A program made the position numbers and the translations under genes. Below are positions 8,618 through 18,875 of a stretch of 64,000 nt of DNA, piece by piece; the first letter of the stretch is position 1, and each line of letters starts with the position of its first letter. Origin of the DNA: Spirochaetales bacterium (GTDB lineage Bacteria > Spirochaetota > Spirochaetia > SZUA-6 > JAFGRV01); NCBI GenBank assembly GCA_016935735.1, contig JAFGQK010000001.1, positions 52,295 through 116,294 on the forward strand, written 5' to 3'. Below the pieces are notes generated by a model. That model was given only the letters and a program-made list of their open reading frames with translations, searched no databases and was not told where the DNA came from.

Positions 8618-11600
8618 AAATATCTCCAATACGTTCTTCTACTTTTTCTTCACTTATTTCACCATTGACAAGCTCTAAAAGGAGACCTTCCAGTTTTTTA
8701 AGGCCGGCCTCTTCTTTGACTGTTTTCATGGACCTGGCAAAGGTAAACCTGTTAAATTCACATATTACCTGTCCGGAACTATTAAGCAGTTTAATTAAAA
8801 ATATCTTTACGGAATCATTTGGTCTGTTTTTATCGGCTATTGCTTCGACATGGGCATACCGGCCTTCACCGGCATTATCTAAAATATGTATGTCATCGAT
8901 GGAAAATGGAAAATATATCCTTTTATCATTCTCCTGTTCCTGTCCTAATAGAACAATAGCAGTCTGGAAAGCACCATCAATAAGAGTCAACGGTAATAAC
9001 ATCCGGTCCTGTTCACTGTATTCTGCGGGAAATACGGCAAGCTCTGAAAAGGATTCATTATCATTGTAATAAAGAGATTTAATTACCCGGAAATTGTCTC
9101 CATACTTATAGCCGGCTTTTTCCAACAATGTATAATATTCATCCACCGGCATTTCGCGGGAACATCTTGTTTTTATATCCTTAATAGCCACGCTCTTCCT
9201 GTCTTTGATTGCATGCCCGGCATAATCAAAATAAAACTTTCCCTTTGAATGAAGTGAATCCGGATTATTATTGGAGATGATTTTAAAACCCGTTGAACCA
9301 TTATTCCTTCTTAACAATGTTTCAATCCGGACAGGAACATTACTCTTTTCTACAATTGGTCGTAAAAAGGTTATATTTTCTATTTTTGTTACTTTTTTCC
9401 CGTAAGCCAGTTCACCAACTGCCTTCACCATTTCAATATAAAATGCTGCCGGGACCATCTTATTATCCTCAATAATATGGTCGCTTACGTAAAATTTGTC
9501 CCAGTCAATGTGGGCTGAATATGTTGAATTATCCAATCCGGAATGGTCACAGCTTAAAAGATGCTGAGATTTTTTAGTCTGATTACGCTCCTGGTTAATA
9601 TTCCTGCTTCCACCTCTTTTCTTACTAAAGCCGGGGCGTGATGAATGCCGGGTATTCTTCAGCACAGAGAAAATATCGGCCAGCCAGTGCCTTTCCCTGG
9701 AAAAGGAATAGGTGGGTAAGGAGATTCGTCCCGGGTTTCTTCCTCTATAGAAAAGCTTCCAATCGATGATTGTGCCGTTCACCCATAATCCGGCTATTTC
9801 ATCAAAGTTTTTTGTGTTGATAAGCTCTTTCAGCCCGGATTCTGAAATTGTTTTTTTATCTATGTGATTATCCGGGCCGGTTAAAAGACGGGCAACAGAA
9901 AAAATTCGTTTATCCGTATCCCCGTTCATAATTTTTCTTATGATTATTTTCAATTCCCCGAAAGAAGAAGCAATAACTGCTATCCTCTCCTTCATCTCTT
10001 CTCTTCCTGTTTGAAAGGTATAGGCCATATTCTCCATCATACCTGTACTAAAAGGGCCTCTCATGTCCAGGAAAGCATGAAAAACCCTTATATACCTGTT
10101 CAACGCTTCGATGTCTTTGGCAGAAAACGGGAAAATATATGAGCGATTACTATTCTTTTGCTCATCCACATAGTGCCCGGGAGACAGGCCGGTATTTTCA
10201 AATTCTTCCAGAACCACATGTGCATTAACTCCGCCAAAACCAAAGGAACTTATTCCTGCCCGGCGGGGCAGGGGATTTCCCCGGGAGGATAGCAAACAAT
10301 CCCAATCCTTTTTAGCAGAAAGAATATAAAAAGGAGAATCCTCTAACCGGATTGCCGGATTGAGTGTCCTGAAATTAATAGTGGGAATTAATGTTTTATG
10401 TTTCATCGATAAAAGAATTTTAAATATTCCCGCCATACCTGCTGCTGCTTCCAGGTGACCTATATAAGGTTTCAGTGCACCCAGACCGCATAGGGGCTCT
10501 TCCGGTATCGGCTTGTTCCACTTTTCAAATAAATGCCTGAAAGCCAGTTTTAATCCATTAATTTCAACCGGATCACCTAAAACAGTCCCGGTTCCATGTG
10601 TTTCGATATAGCTCACCGTACCCGGATCGATTCCGGCCTTTTCATAAGCATTAATAATAACCTCTGCCTGGGCATTGGGATTCGGTGCGGTGAGTGAATT
10701 GGCCTTTCCGCCATGATTAACGGCAGACCCCTTTACCACGGCATAAATATGGTCTTTTTCCTCTATGGCTTTACGCAAGGGCTTCAAAATGATAGCACCT
10801 GCCCCTTCCCCACGTACATAACCATCCGCTTCTTTGTCGAATGTCCTGCATTTCCCGTTTTTACTGAGCATTCCTGCCTTACTATAGGCGATATAGATAC
10901 GGGGATTGGCAAGGACAGTCACTGCACCGACAATGGCCGTTTCACAGTCACCATTACGGAGGGATTGAATGGCCCGGTGCAGTGCCACCAATGAACCGGA
11001 GCAGGCTGTATCGATGGATTCACTCGGGCCATGAAAATTAAAAAGGTAAGATATCCGGTTGGAAATAATGGATTGGGCGGATCCGGTTGCTGTATGTGCA
11101 TCGATATCATCAACAGCCGCTTTTAACAGATCGCTGTAATCCGAACCTGAAACAGCAATAAACACCCCGGTTTTCGTGGCGGAAAAATCGGACATTTTAT
11201 GTCCGCTGTCTTCAAAGGCTTTCCAGATAACCTGCAGCAGTATCCTCTGCTGGGGGTCCATTAACCCGGCTTCACGCGGGGATATACCAAAAAACGAAGC
11301 ATCAAACATGGCAACATCTTTCATAAAACCGCCCCAGATAATATCTGTCACACAACTGTCCATATCCGGATCGCCGAAATAATCATGCCAGTCCCAGCGA
11401 TCTGCCGGTATTTCGGTAATGACATCATCACCCTTTTCCAGATGCTGCCAGAATTCTTCCAGGTCTTCGGATTGAGGTAATATACCATGTATACCAATAA
11501 TAGCGACCGGTTCTGCCTGCAATGGCTCTTTTTCCTGATTAGTAATCTTTTCCCGGGACTGGTCCGTATCATGTATAATGGTACAATAAGGTGCCAGCAC

Positions 11601-14600
11601 CGAATAATAGTCATCCACGATATGCCGGATAAACAGACTTACACCGGGATACTCAAAATAGAGGGCAGGAGAGATTTCCAGTTTAAATCTGGTATTTATC
11701 CATTCAGTAAAGGCTGTTACCTCCACGGAATCCAGCTTTAAGCTGTCCTCATCTTCAAGGTCTATTGCCCCGGGATCAACTCCCGTGATCTCACTTATCT
11801 TTTGAACAAACACAGAACAAATTTCCTTTTTATACTCACCTTCCCTGTTTATTCCGGTCTGTGTGCTTTTCCCATCGGAGAACCAGTACCGTTGCTTAAC
11901 AAAGGGATAGAGAGGCAGGCTTATCTTTACGGCACCGGAGTTATGGGGAAGCAACTCCCAGTTTATCCGGTATCCCTGCACCCATCTGGCGGCGACATTA
12001 CCGAGTTCCGAAACAGTGTGGATCTGTTCGATGGTTTCATCTTCTATTACCAGGGAAGCTTTTGTTTTTACATCCCGGCCATAAAACATACCATCCCGGG
12101 AAACTCTTCCATATTTAAAATGATCCAGACAGCGAAGCAGTTCCTCCCTGTCTGCCGCAGCAAAAGCAAGCCGTTCCGGCATTTCTTCGCGTCCTGTTTG
12201 CAGGGTATAGGCAATATTATGGAAAAGATTGCCTTTTTCAAAAAGGCTTTCATTTTCCCGGACAAACGTTATGCAGTTTTCGACTATTTTTAAAAGAGCC
12301 GCTCTGGATTTTGCAGAAAAAATAAACAGACAGGGAGTATTTCCCTTTTTTTCCATTACCTGCCTGTTTTCTACGAATTCTTCCATTATAATGTGGGCAT
12401 TAGTCCCGCCAAATCCAAATGAACTTACCGATCCCCTTCGCGGTACTGGTTGATTATTGATCCGGATTGTTTCCCATTCCTGGTTTTTATTGGTAATAAT
12501 GAAAGGAGATCCCTCCAGGTTAATTGCCTTGTTTAACTGAGTAAAATTATATGTCGCGGGCTTTACCTTATTTTTCATGGCCAACAGAACTTTAATGATA
12601 CCGGCAATACCGGAAGCAGCTTCCAGGTGTCCGATGTTTCCCTTTACAGAGCCCAAAGTACAATGTTTCTCCCGGCCGGTATTCTGTCCACTCCCTTCCC
12701 CGGGTGCACGAAAGGCTTTTTTCAACGCATTTACTTCAATTGAATCACCTATCGTTGTCCCGGTGGCATGCGCTTCAATATAGCCGATGCTTTGCGGATC
12801 TATTCCGGCTTTTGTATACGTATCGAGAAGCAATTCATATTGCGCAATGGGACTGGGTGTCGTCAGGGTATTGGATGAACCGCAGTGATTAATACCACAG
12901 CCTTTGATAAGGCCATAGATCCGGTCTTTATCTAAAATCGCATCTTTTAATGATTTAAGCATTAATATGCCTGCCCCTTCTGAACGTACATAACCATTGG
13001 CTTTTTCATCAAAGGGACTGCATTTCCCATCCGGGGACAAGAGCCCGGCATTCTCAAAGGCCTGGAAACGCTTTTTACTGGAACAGAGGTTTATACCACC
13101 AACAAAAGCAAGCCGGCATTCACCATTCCTCAACGCTTTGACAGCCTCATAAACAGCTACCAGTGAACTGGAACAGGCCGTATCGATGGCAATACTGGGC
13201 CCTTTCAGATTAAAGAAAAATGAAAGACGGTTTGCGATAATGGAAAAATAAGAACCTTTTACACTATTAAGATTAAAGACTTCATTATGCTCAAGGAGCA
13301 ATTCCCAGTAATCATTATTGCAAACACCGATAAAGACCCCGGTATCCATGTGCGGGAGGGAGGACGGTTTGTAACCCGCATCTTCCATGGTATGCCACAT
13401 GTGCTGTAACAGCAACCTTTGCTGCGGATCCATGGATTCAGCTTCTTCACGATTAATTGAAAAGAAATCGGCTGCAAACATGTCCTTATCTTTAATGCAG
13501 CCGCAGCAGGGATGATAGTCGTCTTCACCAGTCCCTTCCAATCTGCTGATATGACAGGTCCCCATATAAAGGTTTTGCCAGAATTCTTCTATGTTTTCTG
13601 CACCGGGAAAGCTCCCGGACATTCCTATGACAGCAACGTCTGTATCATCATGTTGAACAGTACCTTGTACATTACTATCGTGCCTCAACGAATGATGAGG
13701 AGTGCTCAACGTTCGTTGAGTCCCAATTGTATGATTAACAGAGGTGTCCGAAGTAATATATTTCCGAAGATTTTCATCATTATTTATTGCATCACTATCA
13801 CCATAACCGGCTGGATTATCAGTCTGGGCCGTTGTAATCTGATCCGTAAAGCACTCTGTTATACCTTTCTCTTTGATAAGTGGTGTCAAATAGGATAAAA
13901 TCGCAGAAATCGTATTATACTCAAGTAATAAGGCAGCATTTAACTCTGTATTATATTTCTCGTTTATCATCTCTGCCAATTCTGTCAGAACTATCGAATC
14001 TATCCCAAGCTCATTCAGGTCGGTATCACAATCAAGCTGGTCCTTTTCAATATCCAGGAGCTCTGAAAGAAAAATTAATAATGTCTCTTTAACCTCTTCA
14101 TTATAATGCATCATATTCGTCACTCCCTGTTTGTGGGTGTCCTCATTTTTTTTGTTTTTTAATGATGATTCATCTGCTATCATTAAAACATCCCGGGGCC
14201 AATTATTCACAACTATCCCCTGGGCTATCCGTTTTATTAATAATTGTGAAAGGGATTGAAAGGCCTGGTCACTGTTTATAAGACCGGTTTTCTTCCTGAA
14301 GGCTTTGACAATACCAGGATCCAATCCCATTCCACCGTCTTCCCAGAGGGTCCAGTTAACAGCCAGACTATGACCGGGAAAATTATTTCGTAAACGGTAA
14401 TGAATAAAATTATCGATAAAGCTATTGGCAGCAGCATAATCTGCCTGACCTGCATTCCCTGTCATTGAAACGATGGATGAAAAACAAACAAAGAAATCGA
14501 GGGGAATGTCTTTCGTACAATTGTGCAGTACCCAGCTTCCGGTGACTTTGGGCAGGAGGACTTTTTTAAAAGCGTCCCAGTCTTTGTTACTAATCATTTT

Positions 14601-17600
14601 GTCATCGAGAATACCGGCAGAATGAATAACACCGTTTATTATTTTATTCCGGCCTACTATTTCAGCTATGATGGATTCGATGGATGATACATGGCCGATG
14701 TCCGCCTGGTAATATGTTATGTGCGAACCCTGATCCCGGAACTCCTGTATCCTTTCTTCCTGCTCTATTGTGAGGGGGTGTCTTCCCACTAAAAAAAATC
14801 GAGCTGAAATATCTTTAACAGCACAGGCTATTATTTTTAATCCTATTACACCGGCACCGCCAATGATAAGATAAACACCATTGTCTTTGAATCCAGGATA
14901 CAATTCTTCATTTTCTGATACGATTTTTTGAATAGAACGAATATATCGTTTCTTTTCTCTATAAGCTACCAATCCCTTTCCCGGCAAAAAACGGCTTTCC
15001 TTTAATAAAGAATCAATTTTATGTTCCAGGTCAGGATCATACGCTGCAAAATCAATTATTTTTATTTCAATGGAGGACTTTTCAGCCATGACTGTATTGC
15101 AGAACCCGGATAACAGTCCATTTATATAGGCCGGGGCTTTGTCTTTTTCAACAACGGGACAGGAACCTGTGGTGCTTATAAGGATTTGAATTTTTTCTTT
15201 ACCGGTAGTTTTTATCAAAGCTTTTGTCAAATAGAAAAAACCCCTCAAGACCTTTTCCATTCTCCTGTCCAGTTGGGCAATATTTTCAGCCGGTAAAAGA
15301 TATCCGGGATCTGTTTTAAAATAATAAATGTCTGTACCCTGTTTGAAAACTAATTTTTCACGGGAAAATGTATAAAACAGGGTATAGTAGTCTTCATAGT
15401 TAAACGGATTAATGGTATAAAAACGATTTTCGTTTTCACGGAATTCGTCTCCTTCCTTAACCATATACCATTGCTTATAGTACGGCTTTATTTTTTCAAG
15501 CAGTTTTTCATCAAAGGCATTTCCTTCCATAAAGACAATAGCTGTTTGAGAAATGTCCTTTTTATCTAACCCGTTTTCATTTATCCAGACCGGCTCGTAT
15601 AATTGACAGGGATTAAGTCCCGGATTATCACTATTTTCCTCCCGGTCGTTATTTTGAGATTGGTTTTCCTCTATTACCGGTGAACCAACAGATCCTTTAC
15701 TCGCATCTTCTTTGATCCAGAAAGAGTTTTTAAGAAAAGGGTATAACGGGAGAGATATTTTTAAAGAGTTCCGGTTGTGAAATATTCTTTCCCACCTGAT
15801 GTCTATTCCCGATAACCACATATTGAGCAAAGGAGAGAGATTCAATTTCTTGCCCCTGGATAACAGCTGTATTTTATGCTCGTTTTCAAGCGGTGAAGCA
15901 GATGTAAAGGTACCAATTTCAACTGATCGTGGAATAGCAAAAATGTTATCAAAGCAGTTGGTCTTCTCAAATTTTTTAAACCAGTTATCATCTATAGATC
16001 CAATAACATTGTTCATTTCTTTTAATAATCCATAAGGTTTACTTTTATCGATTTTTTCCCTGTTTTTGTTAAGTATTTCCGCTATTTCTTTTCTTCCTGT
16101 TAACCCCTTACGGAGTAGTTGTATAAAAAACTCTTTAGGCAGAACATCATCAATGATTAAATCAACCAGTTCCCCAATCCGTTTATCTTTATCAGGATAT
16201 ACTGGTTTCAAATCCCACTTCTGATTCAGTTTTTTAAGTGAATACAGGATAATTATGATTATTAATATGCTTTTGTTATTTTCTGATTTTAATAACCCCG
16301 GATGCAGTATCAATTGTTCTGTTTTTATCTGATAAGCCCCGGAAAGGCAGTCGTCCCATTCACCCAGGTATTTTTTAAATGTATACTGATTTTCTATTAA
16401 TAATTGTGCTTTTTTAAGATTCCTATTAACTGCTTCCTCCCCGGCAGACAAATTGGTAAACAGTGTATTCACATATGTAATGGAAAAGTCCCACGAAGAA
16501 ATGATTCTTTTTTCAGCCGGATCATAAAAATCAATTTCCGGCTTGTTGATTTGTCGTGGTTGTCTCCGGCGTTTTCCCAATAATGCATAAATAATGGTTT
16601 TTATTGAAAGCATTTTATTGGCTGCCAGTATAACCCATATTCCGTTTTGTTCTCCGGTGAGTAATTGAGGATGAAATCCCATGTCAAAAAGAGATAAAAC
16701 CAGGCTGTACCCGCTTATAAATATAAAAAGCTTATGATACTTCCGGGGCCATTTAATCTTCTTGAACTGTTTTACAATAGATGTTATTTTTAATGTGCGG
16801 TTTACATTGGTTAACAGCGAGTCCAGATGGTCCTTCCATAAGGGAAACCGGTTACATCCCATTTCCAGCTCACGAAAACCAGTCCATTCCAGGTTTCCAA
16901 CAGCCAGGAGCCAGTTTTCCTCTTTTGTGAAAGAGCCCGCATCACTCATTTTATTTAGATGAGTGATTAATTCTTTTTTATTACTGACAATGTGCCCATA
17001 TCTGTAAGCAAACGTTGACCGTCCTGTCAGTAAGGTGTTGCAGATATCATGTAAGGAATAATCATAAAATAATTTCGTCTGTGAAAATTTCCTCCATGAA
17101 TCCAGTAATTCAAGCAGGCTGTTTTTATTTTTTGCAGAAAGGATAAAGATATACTGATGGTGTCCAGGATAAACGGGTGAGGGAAAACTGTCCCGGGAAA
17201 ACGATTCTATGAGTATATGAGAATTCGACCCACCGAACCCGAATGAACTGACCCCGGAGCGTAATGGTGTTGTGCTGTCCGCAGCTTCCCAATTGGATGG
17301 TTCTGTTGCAACAGAGAAGGGTGTTTCTTCAAATGGGATAATCGGATTTAATTCATTTATGTTCAACGTTTCAGGAATTTTTCCATGCTTCATCATTAAC
17401 AAAACTTTTATCACCCCGGCAATACCGGCTGCCCCCTCGAGATGGCCAATATTGCTTTTGAGTGAACCAATTTTACAAAACTGCCTTTTCTCTGTGTGTT
17501 TTAAAAAAGCCCGGCTTAATGCTTCTATCTCAATCGGATCACCTAAGGATGTCCCTGTACCATGGGCTTCTATATACGTTATAGTATCAGCCTGAATCTG

Positions 17601-18494
17601 TGCATCGTTATAACAATCCAGGATGACACTCATTTGTGCTTCAACTCCTGGAGCAGTAATAGAGATGGAATGACCACAATGGTTTACTGCCGATCCCGGG
17701 ATAAGTCCGTAAATATGAAGACAATTTTCAATGGCATAATCCAGCCGCGTTAAAAGCAGGACGCCTGCCCCGTCACCCGGAACATAACCGTTTGCATCCT
17801 TATCAAAAGTCTTGCATTGCCCGTCGGGACTAAGCATCCTTGATTTTGAAAAAGAGATATACTTCCAGGGATGCAGATTCAGATTGACACCTGCCGTTAT
17901 GGCAAAATCACATTTTCCACTCAAGATTGCTTCTTTTGCCTCATGAATGGCGACTAATGATGAGGCACAGGCACTGTTGATTGACGAACTGGGCCCATGA
18001 AATCCATAATAAAAAGAAATCCGGTTGGCAAGGATACATTCCAGATTACCAAGACAAGCATAACTGTCTGTCTGAATATCTCTCCCAAAGGTGGCGCTCT
18101 TATAATCGATATGCATAATGCCAACATAAACGGCAGTCTTTCCATTCTGCAATTCATCCAGGCGGATTCCGCAATCCTCTATACAATGCCAGGTTTCTTC
18201 CAGTAATATTCTTTGCTGGGGGTCCATATTATTCGCTTCGCGGGGAGATATATTAAAAAACTGGTTATCAAATTTATCGATATCGGCAACCTGTCCGCAC
18301 CATTTGCTGATAGATTTATTTGGCAGCTTGATGTCAGGGGAATAATATTCCCTGTAATCCCATCTGTCAGAAGAAATAACAGAAATCGAATTTATTCCCT
18401 GTTCCAGGTTCTTCCAGAATTGATTTAAATTTTCTGCACCCGGAAAACGGCATGCCATTCCCACTACTGCAATAATATCTTTTTGTGTTTTCAT
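8589..18494 (-). CDS. Trans-AT type I polyketide synthase, KS-(degenerate AT)-KR-ACP-KS-ACP-KS-DH, 3301 aa
   Basis: First gene of the minus-strand PKS operon. KS1 occupies residues 1-430 with Cys176 (SACASS rather than DTACSS), His311 and His351. Residues about 523-760 look like a decayed acyltransferase: the GHSxG position reads GEQNG and the PGQG position is lost. A KR follows at about 1205-1435 (GGAGVIG, YAAAN), then an ACP (GIDSI near 1498), KS2 (DTACSSS near 1774, EAHATGT, NIGHLE), a second ACP (LKLDSVE near 2254), KS3 (DTACSGS near 2494, ETHGTGT, YIGHLE) and a DH (SDHIIED near 3005, LIDGAFQ near 3173). The protein ends after the DH; the matching KR-ACP starts the next gene. No loading domain precedes KS1, so the primer is unclear. 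Start codon: ATG 18494, with only a weak purine-rich stretch upstream. Confidence 0.95.
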   Translation of the reverse strand: MKTQKDIIAVVGMACRFPGAENLNQFWKNLEQGINSISVISSDRWDYREYYSPDIKLPNKSISKWCGQVADIDKFDNQFFNISPREANNMDPQQRILLEETWHCIEDCGIRLDELQNGKTAVYVGIMHIDYKSATFGRDIQTDSYACLGNLECILANRISFYYGFHGPSSSINSACASSLVAIHEAKEAILSGKCDFAITAGVNLNLHPWKYISFSKSRMLSPDGQCKTFDKDANGYVPGDGAGVLLLTRLDYAIENCLHIYGLIPGSAVNHCGHSISITAPGVEAQMSVILDCYNDAQIQADTITYIEAHGTGTSLGDPIEIEALSRAFLKHTEKRQFCKIGSLKSNIGHLEGAAGIAGVIKVLLMMKHGKIPETLNINELNPIIPFEETPFSVATEPSNWEAADSTTPLRSGVSSFGFGGSNSHILIESFSRDSFPSPVYPGHHQYIFILSAKNKNSLLELLDSWRKFSQTKLFYDYSLHDICNTLLTGRSTFAYRYGHIVSNKKELITHLNKMSDAGSFTKEENWLLAVGNLEWTGFRELEMGCNRFPLWKDHLDSLLTNVNRTLKITSIVKQFKKIKWPRKYHKLFIFISGYSLVLSLFDMGFHPQLLTGEQNGIWVILAANKMLSIKTIIYALLGKRRRQPRQINKPEIDFYDPAEKRIISSWDFSITYVNTLFTNLSAGEEAVNRNLKKAQLLIENQYTFKKYLGEWDDCLSGAYQIKTEQLILHPGLLKSENNKSILIIIIILYSLKKLNQKWDLKPVYPDKDKRIGELVDLIIDDVLPKEFFIQLLRKGLTGRKEIAEILNKNREKIDKSKPYGLLKEMNNVIGSIDDNWFKKFEKTNCFDNIFAIPRSVEIGTFTSASPLENEHKIQLLSRGKKLNLSPLLNMWLSGIDIRWERIFHNRNSLKISLPLYPFLKNSFWIKEDASKGSVGSPVIEENQSQNNDREENSDNPGLNPCQLYEPVWINENGLDKKDISQTAIVFMEGNAFDEKLLEKIKPYYKQWYMVKEGDEFRENENRFYTINPFNYEDYYTLFYTFSREKLVFKQGTDIYYFKTDPGYLLPAENIAQLDRRMEKVLRGFFYLTKALIKTTGKEKIQILISTTGSCPVVEKDKAPAYINGLLSGFCNTVMAEKSSIEIKIIDFAAYDPDLEHKIDSLLKESRFLPGKGLVAYREKKRYIRSIQKIVSENEELYPGFKDNGVYLIIGGAGVIGLKIIACAVKDISARFFLVGRHPLTIEQEERIQEFRDQGSHITYYQADIGHVSSIESIIAEIVGRNKIINGVIHSAGILDDKMISNKDWDAFKKVLLPKVTGSWVLHNCTKDIPLDFFVCFSSIVSMTGNAGQADYAAANSFIDNFIHYRLRNNFPGHSLAVNWTLWEDGGMGLDPGIVKAFRKKTGLINSDQAFQSLSQLLIKRIAQGIVVNNWPRDVLMIADESSLKNKKNEDTHKQGVTNMMHYNEEVKETLLIFLSELLDIEKDQLDCDTDLNELGIDSIVLTELAEMINEKYNTELNAALLLEYNTISAILSYLTPLIKEKGITECFTDQITTAQTDNPAGYGDSDAINNDENLRKYITSDTSVNHTIGTQRTLSTPHHSLRHDSNVQGTVQHDDTDVAVIGMSGSFPGAENIEEFWQNLYMGTCHISRLEGTGEDDYHPCCGCIKDKDMFAADFFSINREEAESMDPQQRLLLQHMWHTMEDAGYKPSSLPHMDTGVFIGVCNNDYWELLLEHNEVFNLNSVKGSYFSIIANRLSFFFNLKGPSIAIDTACSSSLVAVYEAVKALRNGECRLAFVGGINLCSSKKRFQAFENAGLLSPDGKCSPFDEKANGYVRSEGAGILMLKSLKDAILDKDRIYGLIKGCGINHCGSSNTLTTPSPIAQYELLLDTYTKAGIDPQSIGYIEAHATGTTIGDSIEVNALKKAFRAPGEGSGQNTGREKHCTLGSVKGNIGHLEAASGIAGIIKVLLAMKNKVKPATYNFTQLNKAINLEGSPFIITNKNQEWETIRINNQPVPRRGSVSSFGFGGTNAHIIMEEFVENRQVMEKKGNTPCLFIFSAKSRAALLKIVENCITFVRENESLFEKGNLFHNIAYTLQTGREEMPERLAFAAADREELLRCLDHFKYGRVSRDGMFYGRDVKTKASLVIEDETIEQIHTVSELGNVAARWVQGYRINWELLPHNSGAVKISLPLYPFVKQRYWFSDGKSTQTGINREGEYKKEICSVFVQKISEITGVDPGAIDLEDEDSLKLDSVEVTAFTEWINTRFKLEISPALYFEYPGVSLFIRHIVDDYYSVLAPYCTIIHDTDQSREKITNQEKEPLQAEPVAIIGIHGILPQSEDLEEFWQHLEKGDDVITEIPADRWDWHDYFGDPDMDSCVTDIIWGGFMKDVAMFDASFFGISPREAGLMDPQQRILLQVIWKAFEDSGHKMSDFSATKTGVFIAVSGSDYSDLLKAAVDDIDAHTATGSAQSIISNRISYLFNFHGPSESIDTACSGSLVALHRAIQSLRNGDCETAIVGAVTVLANPRIYIAYSKAGMLSKNGKCRTFDKEADGYVRGEGAGAIILKPLRKAIEEKDHIYAVVKGSAVNHGGKANSLTAPNPNAQAEVIINAYEKAGIDPGTVSYIETHGTGTVLGDPVEINGLKLAFRHLFEKWNKPIPEEPLCGLGALKPYIGHLEAAAGMAGIFKILLSMKHKTLIPTINFRTLNPAIRLEDSPFYILSAKKDWDCLLSSRGNPLPRRAGISSFGFGGVNAHVVLEEFENTGLSPGHYVDEQKNSNRSYIFPFSAKDIEALNRYIRVFHAFLDMRGPFSTGMMENMAYTFQTGREEMKERIAVIASSFGELKIIIRKIMNGDTDKRIFSVARLLTGPDNHIDKKTISESGLKELINTKNFDEIAGLWVNGTIIDWKLFYRGRNPGRISLPTYSFSRERHWLADIFSVLKNTRHSSRPGFSKKRGGSRNINQERNQTKKSQHLLSCDHSGLDNSTYSAHIDWDKFYVSDHIIEDNKMVPAAFYIEMVKAVGELAYGKKVTKIENITFLRPIVEKSNVPVRIETLLRRNNGSTGFKIISNNNPDSLHSKGKFYFDYAGHAIKDRKSVAIKDIKTRCSREMPVDEYYTLLEKAGYKYGDNFRVIKSLYYNDNESFSELAVFPAEYSEQDRMLLPLTLIDGAFQTAIVLLGQEQENDKRIYFPFSIDDIHILDNAGEGRYAHVEAIADKNRPNDSVKIFLIKLLNSSGQVICEFNRFTFARSMKTVKEEAGLKKLEGLLLELVNGEISEEKVEERIGDIYERSELFTQ
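13651..13720. repeat. Copy of the 42-bp hairpin repeat in the ACP-KS2 linker of the PKS
   Basis: One full unit (13660-13701) is flanked by the end of another (TGTTGAACA) and by a further hairpin, CTCAACG-TT-CGTTGAG. The unit has the family signature GTACCTTGTACATTACTATCG followed by an imperfect CCTCA/TGAGG stem. It is translated as part of the flexible linker between the first ACP and the second KS, near residues 1590-1613, where extra length should be tolerated. Confidence 0.85.
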
Positions 18495-18691
18495 ATTTTA
18501 ATCTTTTTAAAAGCACCAGGAATCGGCTCTATTATTACGTTATGTAATCCTGGTAAAAGAATTCAATTTCATGGATATACTATCTCCCATCTCTCTCTCT
18601 ATTATTTGCCCGATTTCATAATCAATAAACCAGTAAAAGCAGATTGCCAGACATTTTTAATAGTTACTAAACTTATTACCTTTATTATATA

Positions 18692-18720
18692 TAGATATCA
18701 CGGATGAATTAAATTATCAA
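18692..18720 (-). promoter_or_regulatory. Sigma70-type promoter for the PKS operon, downstream copy
   Basis: Second copy of the 41-bp repeat. TTGATA (18720-18715), a 17-bp spacer and TATCTA (18697-18692) lie on the minus strand. The spacer is nearly the same as in the upstream copy (ATTTARTTCATYCGTGA), so the duplicated unit also preserves whatever binds between the two boxes. Confidence 0.55.
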
Positions 18721-18732
18721 CTATTATATATA

Positions 18733-18761
18733 TAAATATCACGAATGAACTAAATTGTCAA
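18733..18761 (-). promoter_or_regulatory. Sigma70-type promoter for the PKS operon, upstream copy
   Basis: On the minus strand TTGACA (18761-18756) is followed after exactly 17 bp by TATTTA (18738-18733). It is one half of a 41-bp tandem duplication with the promoter at 18692-18720. Predicted transcripts would have a leader of about 230 nt before the PKS ATG at 18494. Confidence 0.6.
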
Positions 18762-18847
18762 CAATTTTTCAATTTTTTTATTGCTGTTAATTAATTTCCA
18801 GAAAAGGATGTCCTTTTTTTGTTGTCAAACTTGTATTTTCTATCCAG

Positions 18848-18875
18848 ACATTGTGCCGACACGTGGGCACAATGT
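18848..18875. promoter_or_regulatory. Perfect 10-bp inverted repeat upstream of the PKS promoters
   Basis: ACATTGTGCC (18848-18857) and GGCACAATGT (18866-18875) are separated by 8 bp. It lies about 90 bp upstream of the nearer PKS -35 box. No clear T-run follows on either strand, so a regulator operator is at least as likely as a terminator. The regulator is unknown. Confidence 0.4.
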
